Made by a program: the position numbers and the translations under genes. Under the pieces are notes generated by a model, which made no database searches, was not told the origin of the DNA, and saw only the letters and a program-made list of their open reading frames with translations. Positions 44,256-52,532 of a stretch of 64,000 nt of DNA are shown here, piece by piece. The stretch lies in NCBI RefSeq assembly GCF_900091515.1, contig NZ_LT607410.1, positions 5,642,001-5,706,000 of the forward strand, written 5' to 3'. This stretch comes from Micromonospora purpureochromogenes. Its GTDB lineage: Bacteria > Actinomycetota > Actinomycetes > Mycobacteriales > Micromonosporaceae. Within the stretch, counting starts at the first letter, position 1, and each line of letters opens with the position of its first letter.

Positions 44256-45133
44256 GGGTGGAGCCTACGTCCCCGGGCGCGGGCCGATCGTCCGGAACGC
44301 GCGACAACGGACATCAGGGTCACCGCCGGGAGCACCAGATTGACACCGCCCACCGGGGTCGGCTCGGCCGGCGGCGGGGCGGCCGGGGCGGCGGCCGGCC
44401 GGGAGAGCCGGTCGAAGGTCTCCGGCACCGGCAGCGAGGTCCACCGCTGGGACGGCCAGACCACCATGAACGCCCGGCCGACCACGTTGTCGATCGGCAC
44501 CGGGCCCTGGCAGCGGGCGTCCTGCGAGACCAGTCGGTGGTCGCCCATCACGAAGATCTGACCGGGCGGGACGACCACCTCCTCGAAGCGCCGGGACCGG
44601 CACTCGCGGGCGTTGGGCGGCACGTCCAGCGGCGAGTTGCGGATCACGTACGGCTCGTCCAGCGGGGTGCCGTTGACCAGCACGCGCCCCTGGTCGTCAC
44701 AGCACTTCACCCGGTCGCCGGGTACGCCGATGACCCGCTTGATGAAGTCCTTCTCGCCCGGGCGGCTGACCCCGACCAGGTCGCCGAACGTCCGCCCGAC
44801 CTTGCCGGCGAAGCCGGGCTCGGGCTCCTGGACCTCCTGCGCGACCCACCGGTCGGTGCCCCGGAAGACCACGACCTCGCCGCGCACCGGGTCGCGCACG
44901 TCGTAGACGACCTTGTTGACCAGCACCCGGTCGCCGATGAGGAGGGTGTCCTCCATCGAGCCGGAGGGGATGAAGAAGGCCTGGAGCAGGAAGGTGCGGA
45001 TCAGCACGGCCAGGCAGAAGGCGACGACCAGCAGCAGCGGAAGCTCCTGCCAGAGCGGCATCTGCCGGCGGGTGCGCCGGGTCCGCCGGCGCCACGGATC
45101 GACTGTGCCGTCCTCGTCAAGCACCTGCACCAC
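44252..45133 (-). CDS. lepB: Signal peptidase I (first copy, with C-terminal TM helix)
   Basis: This 293-residue type I signal peptidase has a basic N-terminus (RRRTRRTRR), a TM helix (about 31-50), catalytic Ser59 in FFIPSGSMEDTL and Lys132 in KDFIKRVIGVPGD, and GDHRLVSQDARC. A second hydrophobic segment (about 260-280) and a basic tail end the protein, the usual actinobacterial two-TM form. It lies downstream of rplS across a terminator and overlaps the second copy. Confidence 0.95.
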   Translation of the reverse strand: MVQVLDEDGTVDPWRRRTRRTRRQMPLWQELPLLLVVAFCLAVLIRTFLLQAFFIPSGSMEDTLLIGDRVLVNKVVYDVRDPVRGEVVVFRGTDRWVAQEVQEPEPGFAGKVGRTFGDLVGVSRPGEKDFIKRVIGVPGDRVKCCDDQGRVLVNGTPLDEPYVIRNSPLDVPPNARECRSRRFEEVVVPPGQIFVMGDHRLVSQDARCQGPVPIDNVVGRAFMVVWPSQRWTSLPVPETFDRLSRPAAAPAAPPPAEPTPVGGVNLVLPAVTLMSVVARSGRSARARGRRLHP

Positions 45134-45158
45134 GCCACTCCCCGGTCCGCAGAAACGA

Positions 45159-45202
45159 CACTACCGCCCGGGAGCCTCGTCGAGGCCCCACGGGCGGTAG
45201 TG
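45159..45202 (-). terminator. Nested hairpin between rplS and lepB
   Basis: CACTACCGCCCG (45159-45170) pairs with 45191-45202, and an inner GCCTC/GAGGC hairpin fills the loop. It lies about 120 bases after rplS and just before lepB. Confidence 0.7.
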
Positions 45203-45323
45203 GACATTCGCACGCCGTGACCAGCGTCGCGGCGTCGCTGCCCCGCTGCGCCCGTACGACCAGGGTAATGCGATCTGGTCGATACGACACCCGCGCAGCT
45301 CAGGCGGCGTGGCGAGCGGGAAG

Positions 45324-45680
45324 TCAGCTGGGCTGCTTCTCCCGCTTCTCCTTGATCTTGGCCTTCTTGCCGCGCAGCTCGCGCAGGTAGTAGAGCTTGG
45401 CGCGACGCACGTCACCGCGGGTCACGACCTCGATCCGGTCGATGCCCGGGCCGTTGAGCGGGTAGGTCCGCTCCACGCCGACACCGAAGCTGACCTTGCG
45501 GACCGAGAAGGTCTCGCGCAGACCGTCACCCTGGCGGCGGATGACGACGCCCTGGAAGATCTGGACACGGGACCGGTTGCCCTCGACGACCCGGGCGTGC
45601 ACCTTGACGGTGTCACCGGCACGGAAGTCGGGGAGGTCGGTCCGCTTCGACTGGGCGTCAAGGGCGTCCAGGATGTTCAT
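45324..45680 (-). CDS. rplS: 50S ribosomal protein L19
   Basis: L19 sits at the 30S-50S interface. The protein is 118 residues: [19 protein letters not shown], then [40 protein letters not shown] and the basic [20 protein letters not shown] end. The ATG at 45680 follows GAGGACGC; longer in-frame readings are trmD frame shadows. A small hairpin (45705-45725) precedes the ribosome site. Confidence 0.98.
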   Translation of the reverse strand: MNILDALDAQSKRTDLPDFRAGDTVKVHARVVEGNRSRVQIFQGVVIRRQGDGLRETFSVRKVSFGVGVERTYPLNGPGIDRIEVVTRGDVRRAKLYYLRELRGKKAKIKEKREKQPS

Positions 45681-45704
45681 CGCTGCGTCCTCGTGAGGCT
45701 CACG

Positions 45705-45725
45705 GCGCACCGTCACTCGGTGCGC
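45705..45725 (-). promoter_or_regulatory. Hairpin in the rplS leader
   Basis: GCGCACCG (45705-45712) pairs with 45718-45725 around TCACT, 25 bases upstream of the rplS start. L19 leaders regulate expression in other bacteria; a link here is only a guess. Confidence 0.35.
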
Positions 45726-45823
45726 GGATGGGTGATTCTGATCCCCGGGTGGTGGTCGGTGGGCCGACCCCGGTCGAGGATCCTCGCAGCCGCCCGCGGG
45801 CGCGGGTGGATGCGGCAACCCCC

Positions 45824-46612
45824 CTACTTTGCCACATCCCCCGGCGGCAGCTGCAATCCGGCCCGGTCCAACGCGGCGACGTCCCGTTTGTCCAGGCTCT
45901 TCGGGGGCAGCGCGGCGATCATGTCGGGCCGCCGGGCGGCGGTGCGGGCCAGCGCCTCGTCGCGCCGCCACCGGGCGATTCGCCCGTGGTCGCCGGAGCG
46001 GAGCACCTCCGGCACCTCGTGCCCGCGCCAGGTCGCCGGCTTGGTGTACATCGGGGCCTCCAGCAGCCCGTGCGCGTGCGACTCCTCGTCCAGCGAGCCG
46101 GCGTTGCCGAGCACCCCGGGCAGCAGTCGGGTGACCGCCTCCAGGATCACCAGCACCGCCACCTCGCCGCCGAAGAGCACGTAGTCGCCGAGGGAGACCT
46201 CGGTGACCCGCATCCGGGTCGCGGCGTGTTCCAGCACCCGCTGGTCGATGCCCTCGTACCGGCCGCAGGCGAAGAGCAGGTGCGACTCGGCGGCCAGCTC
46301 GTGGGCCATGGCCTGGGTGAACCGGACGCCGGCCGGCGAGGGCACCAGGAGCCGGGGCAGGGTGTGTCCGTCCGGGCTGAGCTCGTCGGGGGCGAGGGCG
46401 TCGAGCGCCTCGCCCCACGGCTCCGGCCGCATGACCATGCCCGGGCCGCCGCCGTAGGGCGTGTCGTCGACCGTGCGGTGCACGTCGTGGGTCCAGCTCC
46501 GCAGATCGTGTACGGCCAGCCGCAGCGTCCCGTTCTCCCGGGCCCGGCCGATCAGCGACAGATCCAGCGGGGCGAAGTACTCCGGGAAGATCGACACGAC
46601 GTCGACGCGCAT
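45824..46612 (-). CDS. trmD: tRNA (guanine37-N1)-methyltransferase
   Basis: TrmD methylates G37 in tRNAs that read Cnn/Ggg-type codons. The protein is 262 residues. [19 protein letters not shown] opens the SPOUT domain; [17 protein letters not shown], then [16 protein letters not shown] and [19 protein letters not shown] form the trefoil knot. The C-terminal domain has [20 protein letters not shown] and [14 protein letters not shown]. It starts 17 bases after rimM. Confidence 0.98.
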   Translation of the reverse strand: MRVDVVSIFPEYFAPLDLSLIGRARENGTLRLAVHDLRSWTHDVHRTVDDTPYGGGPGMVMRPEPWGEALDALAPDELSPDGHTLPRLLVPSPAGVRFTQAMAHELAAESHLLFACGRYEGIDQRVLEHAATRMRVTEVSLGDYVLFGGEVAVLVILEAVTRLLPGVLGNAGSLDEESHAHGLLEAPMYTKPATWRGHEVPEVLRSGDHGRIARWRRDEALARTAARRPDMIAALPPKSLDKRDVAALDRAGLQLPPGDVAK

Positions 46613-46629
46613 GGGGGGTGGCTCCGGTC

Positions 46630-47187
46630 TCAGAGGTCGAGCAGACCGGCCGGCGGGTCGACCACGACGCGACCGCCGGCGAGATCGACCTCGGGGACGA
46701 TCGCCTTGACGAAGGGGATCAGCGCGGTACGCCCCTCGGGGCGGCGCAGGACCAGCAGGTCCGACGCGGGGGCGTGGTCGATCCGGGCCACCTCGCCCAG
46801 GTGTTCGCCGGCCGGAGTGACCGCGGCGAGACCGACCAGTTGGTGGTCGTGGAACTCCTCGGAGTCCTCCGGCGGCGCGACGTCGGCGCTGTCCACGCCG
46901 AGCAGGGTGCCGCGCAGCGCCTCGGCGACCTCGCGGCCGAGGATGCCCTCGAAGGCGACCAGCATCCGGCCCTGGTGCCAGCGGGCCGCCTCGATGGTCA
47001 GCTCCGCGGGGACCGCGAACGGAACGCCGGGACCGGGGGCGGGATTGGCCGGGGCGGTCGCCCCCGGCTCGGTCCGAAGAACCGTGCCGGGGGCGAAACG
47101 CGCTTCGGGCTCGTCGGTCCGCACCTCCACGGTGACCTCACCGCGGATGCCGTGCGGTTTGCCGATCCTGCCGACGATGAGCAGCAT
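46630..47187 (-). CDS. rimM: Ribosome maturation factor RimM
   Basis: RimM helps assemble the 30S head around S19. The 185-residue protein has the N-terminal RimM domain ([20 protein letters not shown], then RTDEPEARF) and the C-terminal PRC-barrel ([41 protein letters not shown]). The ATG at 47187 overlaps the khpA stop (TGATG). Confidence 0.96.
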   Translation of the reverse strand: MLLIVGRIGKPHGIRGEVTVEVRTDEPEARFAPGTVLRTEPGATAPANPAPGPGVPFAVPAELTIEAARWHQGRMLVAFEGILGREVAEALRGTLLGVDSADVAPPEDSEEFHDHQLVGLAAVTPAGEHLGEVARIDHAPASDLLVLRRPEGRTALIPFVKAIVPEVDLAGGRVVVDPPAGLLDL

Positions 47188-47420
47188 CAGTACGAGTCGA
47201 CGATGTCGACGCGTACTCCGCGTCCACCGATGGAGCCGATCACCTGGCGCAGTGCCTTGGCGGTCCGGCCGGACCGCCCGATCACAGTGCCGAGGTCCTC
47301 GGGGTGCACGCGGACCTCGAGCCGCTTGCCCCGACGGGAGTCGACCATCCGGACACGCACGTCGTCCGGGTGATCCACGATGCCCTTGACCAGGTGCTCC
47401 AGCGCGGGACGCAGCGGCAT
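47187..47420 (-). CDS. khpA: KH-domain RNA-binding protein KhpA
   Basis: This 77-residue single-KH protein has the GxxG loop in GTVIGRSGRTAKALRQVIG; it opens MPLRPALEHLVKGIVDHPDD. KhpA binds RNA with KhpB in other Gram-positives. The gene lies between rpsP and rimM, the conserved position. ATG 47420 is preferred; GTG 47435 inside rpsP would add five residues. Confidence 0.95.
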   Translation of the reverse strand: MPLRPALEHLVKGIVDHPDDVRVRMVDSRRGKRLEVRVHPEDLGTVIGRSGRTAKALRQVIGSIGGRGVRVDIVDSY

Positions 47421-47421
47421 G

Positions 47422-47922
47422 TCAGGCCTGCTCACCGGCGTCGGCAGCAGCGGCCGGGGCCTCGGCCGGAGCCTCGGTCTTCGGCGCCTCGGCCGGAGCC
47501 TCGGTCTTCGGCGCCTCCGTCTTCGGCGCCTCGGCCTTGGCGGCCTTCTTCGCCGGCTTGGCCGGGGCCTCCGGAGCCAGGCCGGCGGCGGCCTTCGCCT
47601 CGGCCTCGTACGCCGCCTTGCGGTCGGCGCGCTCGGGGGCGACCTTCAGCGGCGGCGGGGCCGGCAGGCCCTTGAACTTCTGCCAGTCACCGGTCAGCTC
47701 CAGCAGACGCTGCACCGCCTCGCTCGGCTGCGCGCCGACGGAGAGCCAGTACTGGACCCGGTCCGACTTGACCTCGATCACCGAAGGGTCTTCCTTCGGC
47801 TGGTACACGCCGACGAACTCGATCGCCCGACCGTCGCGCTTGGTGCGCGAGTCGGCGATGACGATGCGGTACTGCGGGTTGCGGATCTTGCCCATCCGCA
47901 GGAGCCGGATCTTTACGGCCAC
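47422..47922 (-). CDS. rpsP: 30S ribosomal protein S16 with Ala/Pro/Lys/Glu-rich extension
   Basis: S16 is an early 30S assembly protein. Residues 1-85 are the fold ([59 protein letters not shown]). About 80 further residues, [21 protein letters not shown], are disordered and come from direct repeats of about 30 bases. Such tails occur in actinobacterial S16. GTG start at 47922. It leads the rpsP-khpA-rimM-trmD unit. Confidence 0.97.
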   Translation of the reverse strand: MAVKIRLLRMGKIRNPQYRIVIADSRTKRDGRAIEFVGVYQPKEDPSVIEVKSDRVQYWLSVGAQPSEAVQRLLELTGDWQKFKGLPAPPPLKVAPERADRKAAYEAEAKAAAGLAPEAPAKPAKKAAKAEAPKTEAPKTEAPAEAPKTEAPAEAPAAAADAGEQA

Positions 47923-48161
47923 AGTTGTTTCGCTCCTGTTGCGATCTCACCGACCCGGTACGGGCGGTGCACGGGTGAGCGCCACCCGGCACAGTGGGGT
48001 TGGGCCGGAGACAACTCGGTGGACTGGCGACACGCCCGGGTTAGAGGGCGCCGGACGCGCGCCGGATACCAGCGACCCATTCTGCCAGATCCGGCGCCGA
48101 TCTCTCACACCGGACCCGGGACAGGTCACCCGGTGAGGCGCGGCGGTGACGCGGAACACGG

Positions 48162-48830
48162 TCAGCGGACCGGCGGACGGTCCCAGCCGGGCGGCAGTTC
48201 GTCGGGTACGTCCCAGTCCGGCGGCGGGACGAAGTCGCACCAGGTGCCGTCGAACGGGAACACCCCGGCCTCGGCCCGGGCGATCACCCGCTCCCCCTCG
48301 GCCCGTACCGCCGCCTCGTCGGCCACCCAGTAGTCGTCGGGGAAGGCGAGCCGCTCCGCGAACTCCTCCTCGTCCTTCCACCGCCAGCTGTGGTCCGGGT
48401 ACACCACCACGTCGAGGTCCTGGTCCACCACGTCGACCCCGGCGACCTGGCCGTCGTCCCAGCGGACGCCCGGCTCCTCCAGGTTGACGTACCAGTTGGC
48501 GAACCGGCCCCGCGCGTCGGAGAACCACCACACCGAGTGGGCCGCCCCGGTGGGCAGGAACTTCAGCAGGGGCGGGCCGCTCCACCGGCCGCGCGCCAGC
48601 CGGTACGACGAGGAGATCCACTCGGCGAACGGCATCGCCCGCATCCCCAGGCCGGCCTCGGTGACCTCGTGGGCGACCGGGCTGTCCCGGGCGATCCAGA
48701 TCAGCAGTCCGCGCTCGTCGTCGCTGACCACCCGGCCCGGCCGGACCCAGCCGATCCGGCCGCGCCGCACGTTGCGGTGCAGGATCAGCCGACCCGGCGC
48801 GAACCGGTCGGCGGGACCGCCCGGGCGCAC
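48162..48830 (-). CDS. DUF402 domain protein, paralogue 2
   Basis: This 222-residue DUF402 protein has LLKFLPTGAAHSVWWFSDA, FANWYVNLEEPGVRWD, VDVVDQDLDVVVYPDHSW and RWKDEEEF, the same ordered blocks as paralogue 1 (37721-38392). The C-terminus likewise ends in a PFDGTWCDFVPPPDW tail. The GTG at 48830 lies one base after the proS stop, so it is coupled to proS. The family contains nucleoside-5'-di/triphosphate and organophosphonate phosphatases; the substrate is unknown. Confidence 0.87.
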   Translation of the reverse strand: MRPGGPADRFAPGRLILHRNVRRGRIGWVRPGRVVSDDERGLLIWIARDSPVAHEVTEAGLGMRAMPFAEWISSSYRLARGRWSGPPLLKFLPTGAAHSVWWFSDARGRFANWYVNLEEPGVRWDDGQVAGVDVVDQDLDVVVYPDHSWRWKDEEEFAERLAFPDDYWVADEAAVRAEGERVIARAEAGVFPFDGTWCDFVPPPDWDVPDELPPGWDRPPVR

Positions 48831-48831
48831 C

Positions 48832-50238
48832 TCAGTAGGCGCGGGCGAGGATGGCGACCAGGTCCGACTCGTCCTCCGAGTCGGGCACCGAGCCGTCGGC
48901 GCGGAGCAGGCAGCGCACGGTGACGCCCTGACCGTTCGCCTCGGCCTCACCCGCCACGCCGACCGCCGACCACGGCACCTTGGCCCAGCCGGTGGCCGCC
49001 GCCTCGATCGCCTCGGCCAGCGTCGACACCTCGACGGTGCGCGACTCGCGGTGGGCCAACGCCTGGTCGTGCAGCACCCGCTGGTCGGCCTCCAGGGCGG
49101 CCAGCACCGCGCCGACCACGTCCGCCACCGGGGTGGGCGCCTTCGAGCCGTCCGTACGCCGGACCACGACCGCGTTGCCGGCGGCCAGGTCGCGGGGGCC
49201 GACCTCGACGCGTACCGGATAGCCGCGCAGCTCGGCGTCGACGGCCCGGCGGCCGAACGCGGTGTCGGTGCGGTCGTCGAGCGCGACCCGGACGCCGGCG
49301 TCCCGCAGGCCGTCGCGGAGCTTGGCCGCCGCCTCGGCGACGCCCTCGCCGTCCTTGACGATCATCACGTACGCCTGGATCGGCGCCAGCTTCGGCGGCA
49401 CCCGCAGGCCGTTGTCGTCGCCGTGGGCCATGATCAGGCCGCCGAGCATCCGGGTCGAGGTGCCCCAGGAGGTCGTCCAGGCGTGCTCCCGGCCGCCCTC
49501 GGCCGAGGAGTAGCTGATGTCGAAGGCCTTGGCGAAGTTCTGGCCCAGCTCGTGGCTGGTGCCGAGCTGGAGCGCCTTGCCGTCGCCCATCATGCCTTCG
49601 CAGGTGTACGTGGCGGTCGCGCCGGCGAAGCGCTCCCGGGCGGTCTTCAGACCGACCACCACCGGGATGCCGAGCACGTTGACCATCAGGTCCTCGTACG
49701 CCTCGTGCAGGATCCGCCGCGCGTAGGCGCGGGCATCCTCACGGGTGGCGTGCGCGGTGTGCCCCTCCTGCCAGAGGAACTCGCTGGTCCGCAGGAAGAT
49801 CCGCGGGCGCAGCTCCCAGCGGACCACGTTGGCCCACTGGTTGAGCAGCAGCGGCAGGTCCCGGTACGAGTCGATCCACTTGGCCATGAACTCGCCGATC
49901 ACCGTCTCGCTGGTGGGGCGTACCACCACCGGCTCGGCGAGCTGCTTGCCGCCACCGTGGGTGACCACGGCGAGCTCCGGCGAGAAGCCCTCGACGTGCT
50001 GGGCCTCGCGCTTGAGGTAGCTCTCCGGGATGAAGAGCGGGAAGTACGCGTTCTCCGCGCCGGCCGCCTTGATCCGGGCGTCCATCTCGGCCTGCATCCG
50101 CTCCCAGATGGCGTAGCCGGCCGGACGGATGACCATGGTGCCGCGGACCGGGCCGTTGTCGGCCAGCTTCGCCTTGGCGATCAGGTCCTGGTACCAGCGG
50201 GGGAAATCCTCCGCACGGGGAGTGAGCACGCGTGCCAT
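48832..50238 (-). CDS. proS: Prolyl-tRNA synthetase, short archaeal/eukaryal-type
   Basis: This 468-residue class II synthetase has motif 2-like VRWELRPRIFLRTSEFLWQE, then GHTAHAT and the HGDDNGLRVPPKLAPIQ region, plus an anticodon-binding domain. It lacks the inserted editing domain of the long bacterial ProS (about 570 residues) and matches the shorter type with its own C-terminal domain ending in Tyr. The ATG at 50238 is 8 bases after TAGGAT, a leaderless arrangement. Confidence 0.95.
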   Translation of the reverse strand: MARVLTPRAEDFPRWYQDLIAKAKLADNGPVRGTMVIRPAGYAIWERMQAEMDARIKAAGAENAYFPLFIPESYLKREAQHVEGFSPELAVVTHGGGKQLAEPVVVRPTSETVIGEFMAKWIDSYRDLPLLLNQWANVVRWELRPRIFLRTSEFLWQEGHTAHATREDARAYARRILHEAYEDLMVNVLGIPVVVGLKTARERFAGATATYTCEGMMGDGKALQLGTSHELGQNFAKAFDISYSSAEGGREHAWTTSWGTSTRMLGGLIMAHGDDNGLRVPPKLAPIQAYVMIVKDGEGVAEAAAKLRDGLRDAGVRVALDDRTDTAFGRRAVDAELRGYPVRVEVGPRDLAAGNAVVVRRTDGSKAPTPVADVVGAVLAALEADQRVLHDQALAHRESRTVEVSTLAEAIEAAATGWAKVPWSAVGVAGEAEANGQGVTVRCLLRADGSVPDSEDESDLVAILARAY

Positions 50239-50246
50239 GACCGCAC

Positions 50247-50252
50247 ATCCTA
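50247..50252 (-). promoter_or_regulatory. -10 box TAGGAT for leaderless proS
   Basis: TAGGAT on the minus strand, 8 bases, ATG at 50238. Confidence 0.5.
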
Positions 50253-50385
50253 GGCGTCGTCCGGCTCGCCGCTGCGCCCGGGAGGCGGCGCGCCGCGTCC
50301 GCGTCGCCGGGCGCCGCGGCGGCCTCGGACCCGGGGCCCGCCGGGCGGGCGTCGGGCCGGACGGCGATCGTAGACTTCGACCACC

Positions 50386-50982
50386 ATGGGTGAGCTGAGG
50401 GATTCCGCCCGGCAGCGGCTGCGCGACACGATCGTCGACGCCGCTCGCGCGCAGACCGTCGCGTCCGGCTGGGACGGGGTACGGATGGGTGGGGTGGCGG
50501 CCGCGGCCGGGGTGAGCCGGCAGACCGTCTACAACGAGTTCGGCAGCAAGGCGGGGCTGGCCGAGGCGCTCGCCCGGCGCGAGGTGGACCGGTTCGTCGC
50601 CGACGTCCGGGCGGCCCTGCGTGAGCACGGCGCCGACGTGCGGGCCGGCGCGTACGCGGCCATCTGGCACACCCTGACCGAGGCGGCCGGCAACCCGCTG
50701 ATCAAGGCGATCCTGACCAGCGCCCGGGGCGGCTCCGACGCGCTGCTGCCGTACCTGACCACCCGCGCCGAACTGGTGCTCACCGAGGCCTCCGGCGCCC
50801 TGCTGGACTGGGCGGGCGACCACCTGCCCGCCGCCGACCCGGCGGCCCTGGCATTCGCCGCCGACACCGTCGTCCGCCTCGTGGTCAGCCACATCGTGCT
50901 GCCCCGCGCCCCCATCGACCAGACCGCGTCCTCCCTGGCCGACCTCGCCCTCCACCTCTTCCTCACCGCAGCAACCCCCTGA
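50386..50982 (+). CDS. TetR family transcriptional regulator
   Basis: This 198-residue TetR protein has a typical HTH (RDTIVDAARAQTVASGWDG, MGGVAAAAGVSRQTVYNEF, GSKAGLAEALARREVDRFV). The C-terminal domain is helical and of the TetR_C_33-like type often found alone near fatty-acid genes. ATG 50386 lies 9 bases after TAGACT (50371-50376). No divergent target is present: proS diverges on the left and the next gene is convergent. The target is unknown. Confidence 0.9.
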   Translation: MGELRDSARQRLRDTIVDAARAQTVASGWDGVRMGGVAAAAGVSRQTVYNEFGSKAGLAEALARREVDRFVADVRAALREHGADVRAGAYAAIWHTLTEAAGNPLIKAILTSARGGSDALLPYLTTRAELVLTEASGALLDWAGDHLPAADPAALAFAADTVVRLVVSHIVLPRAPIDQTASSLADLALHLFLTAATP

Positions 50983-51026
50983 CCCCGGTCCCACCCTCCC
51001 CTCCCCACCCCACCCCCAAGATCCGC

Positions 51027-51086
51027 GCACTTTCACGGAACGAGTGGCCATTCGGCGCGGAATAGCCACGCTTTCCGTGAAAGTGC
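51027..51086. repeat. Intergenic palindromic repeat, copy 2
   Basis: GCACTTTCACGGAA...GAGTGGCCATTC (51027-51053) pairs with 51060-51086 with four mismatches, loop GGCGCG. Same family as 12367-12410; flanked on the left by AAGATCCGC. Confidence 0.85.
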
Positions 51087-51169
51087 ACGCCCGGGCGGGG
51101 CGGCGTGGACTCACGGCGGGTGATGACGGGCCGCGCATCACCTCCCCCGCACACCCCGCCAAGATCCGC

Positions 51170-51229
51170 ACACTTGTAGAGAAAGAGTGGCTAAGCGGCG
51201 CCGAATAGCCACGCTTTCCGTGAAAGTGC
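51170..51229. repeat. Intergenic palindromic repeat, copy 3
   Basis: CACTTGTAGAGAAAGAGTGG opens the left arm, and the right arm ends CTTTCCGTGAAAGTG. The left flank AAGATCCGC is also found at copy 2, 143 bases earlier. The left arm has diverged more than the right. Confidence 0.85.
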
Positions 51230-51244
51230 GCGCCGGGGCGGGCC

Positions 51245-51301
51245 GGGCGGGGGCGGGGGCGGGGGCGGGGGCGGGGGCGGGGCGGGGGCGGGGGGGCGGG
51301 G
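51245..51301. repeat. GGGGGC simple repeat (G-quadruplex-prone)
   Basis: About nine runs of four to six G's separated by single C's lie between copy 3 and the amidohydrolase stop, between convergent genes. The plus strand is strongly G-quadruplex-prone. Confidence 0.85.
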
Positions 51302-52381
51302 TCAGGGGAGGGGGTGGCCGCGGAGGATGGTGCGGGAGGGGGTGCGGACGACGCGCAGGTCGCGGCGGGGGTCCTCGGGGTAGACGGTGAGGTCGGCGAG
51401 GCCGCCCTCGACCAGGCCGGGGAAGCCGAGCCAGGCGCGGGCCCCCCAGGAGGCGGCGGCGAGGACGTCCGTCGCGGACATGCCGGCCTGCTCGTGCAGG
51501 AGCAGCATCTCCTCGGCGGCCAGCCCGTGGTCGATGCCGCCGCCCGCGTCGGTGCCGACGTAGATCGGCACGCCGGCCTCGTACGCGGCCCGGACCACCT
51601 CCGGGAACCGGTCGCGCAGGGTGAGCATGTGGTCGGCGTACCCGGGGAACCTGGCCCGGGCCTGGTCGGCGATGCCGCCGAAGGTCCGAATGTTGATCAT
51701 CGTGGGGATCAGCGCGGTGCCCTGCCGGGCCATCAGGTCGATCAGGTCGAGGCTCAGGCCGGTGCCGTGCTCCACCGAGTCCACCCCGGCGCGCACCATG
51801 ATCTCCACCGCCGACTCGGAGAAGGTGTGCACGGCGGCACGGGCCCCGGCGGCGTGCGCGGACGCGACGGCCGCGGTCATCGTGTCGGCGTCCCAGGACG
51901 GCGCGAGGTCGCCGACGCCCCGGTCGATCCAGTCACCGACCAGCTTGACCCAGCCGTTGCCGGCGGCGGCCTGGGCCGCCACCGTCGCGGCCACCTCCGC
52001 CGCGCCGACCTCCACGCCGATGTCGCGCAGGTAGCGCTTCGGCGGGGCGACGTGCCGCCCGGCGCGGGCCAGTCGCGGCAGGTCCGGCTCGTCGTCGAGT
52101 TCCGGGTACGGGTACGGCGATCCGGCGTCCCGGATGGCGAGCACCCCGGCGTCCCGGTCGATCCGGGCCAGCTCCCGGGCCTGGTCGAGCGAGGTGATCG
52201 GAGAACCGCCCCGGGCGATGCCGATGTGGCAGTGCGCGTCGACCAGACCGGGCAGCACGTACCCGCCGTCCACCACGGTCTCGGCGCCGGGCACCGGTTC
52301 GAAGGTGACCCGGTCGCCGACCAGCCAGAGATCCCGGACCTCGTCGTCCGGCAGGAGCACACCGCGCACATGCAGAGCCAT
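51302..52381 (-). CDS. Amidohydrolase family protein (imidazolonepropionase/prolidase-like)
   Basis: This 359-residue metal-dependent hydrolase has the family ligands in order: HxH in VDAHCHIG, the Lys in GNGWVKLVGD, His in AVHTFSES, His in SVEHGTG and Asp in VGTDAGGGIDHG. The N-terminal strand domain is short (MALHVRGVLLPDDEVRDLWL). Its C-terminus has the usual SWGARAWLGFPGLVEGGLADLTVY metal-dependent-hydrolase closure. Start is ATG 52381 or GTG 52387. The substrate is unknown; relatives act on dipeptides and cyclic amides. Confidence 0.9.
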   Translation of the reverse strand: MALHVRGVLLPDDEVRDLWLVGDRVTFEPVPGAETVVDGGYVLPGLVDAHCHIGIARGGSPITSLDQARELARIDRDAGVLAIRDAGSPYPYPELDDEPDLPRLARAGRHVAPPKRYLRDIGVEVGAAEVAATVAAQAAAGNGWVKLVGDWIDRGVGDLAPSWDADTMTAAVASAHAAGARAAVHTFSESAVEIMVRAGVDSVEHGTGLSLDLIDLMARQGTALIPTMINIRTFGGIADQARARFPGYADHMLTLRDRFPEVVRAAYEAGVPIYVGTDAGGGIDHGLAAEEMLLLHEQAGMSATDVLAAASWGARAWLGFPGLVEGGLADLTVYPEDPRRDLRVVRTPSRTILRGHPLP

Positions 52382-52532
52382 GTGCACAGTCCTACCGGAT
52401 CACCCCCCGCCGTGCCGCGCCGGGCCGGAGTCGCCCCGGCGGTCACCCCGGCAGGCTCACCCGGATGGGGTGGGGCGGCCTCACCCGGTGCCGGTGGACG
52501 GTGGTCGGACCCCGAGAGGTCAGGGAGGAAAG

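Noticed and set aside
50239..50385. Possible tRNA or small RNA between proS and tetR
   Set aside because: No cloverleaf or T-loop GTTCGANTC is present; the GC-rich dyads are not specific.
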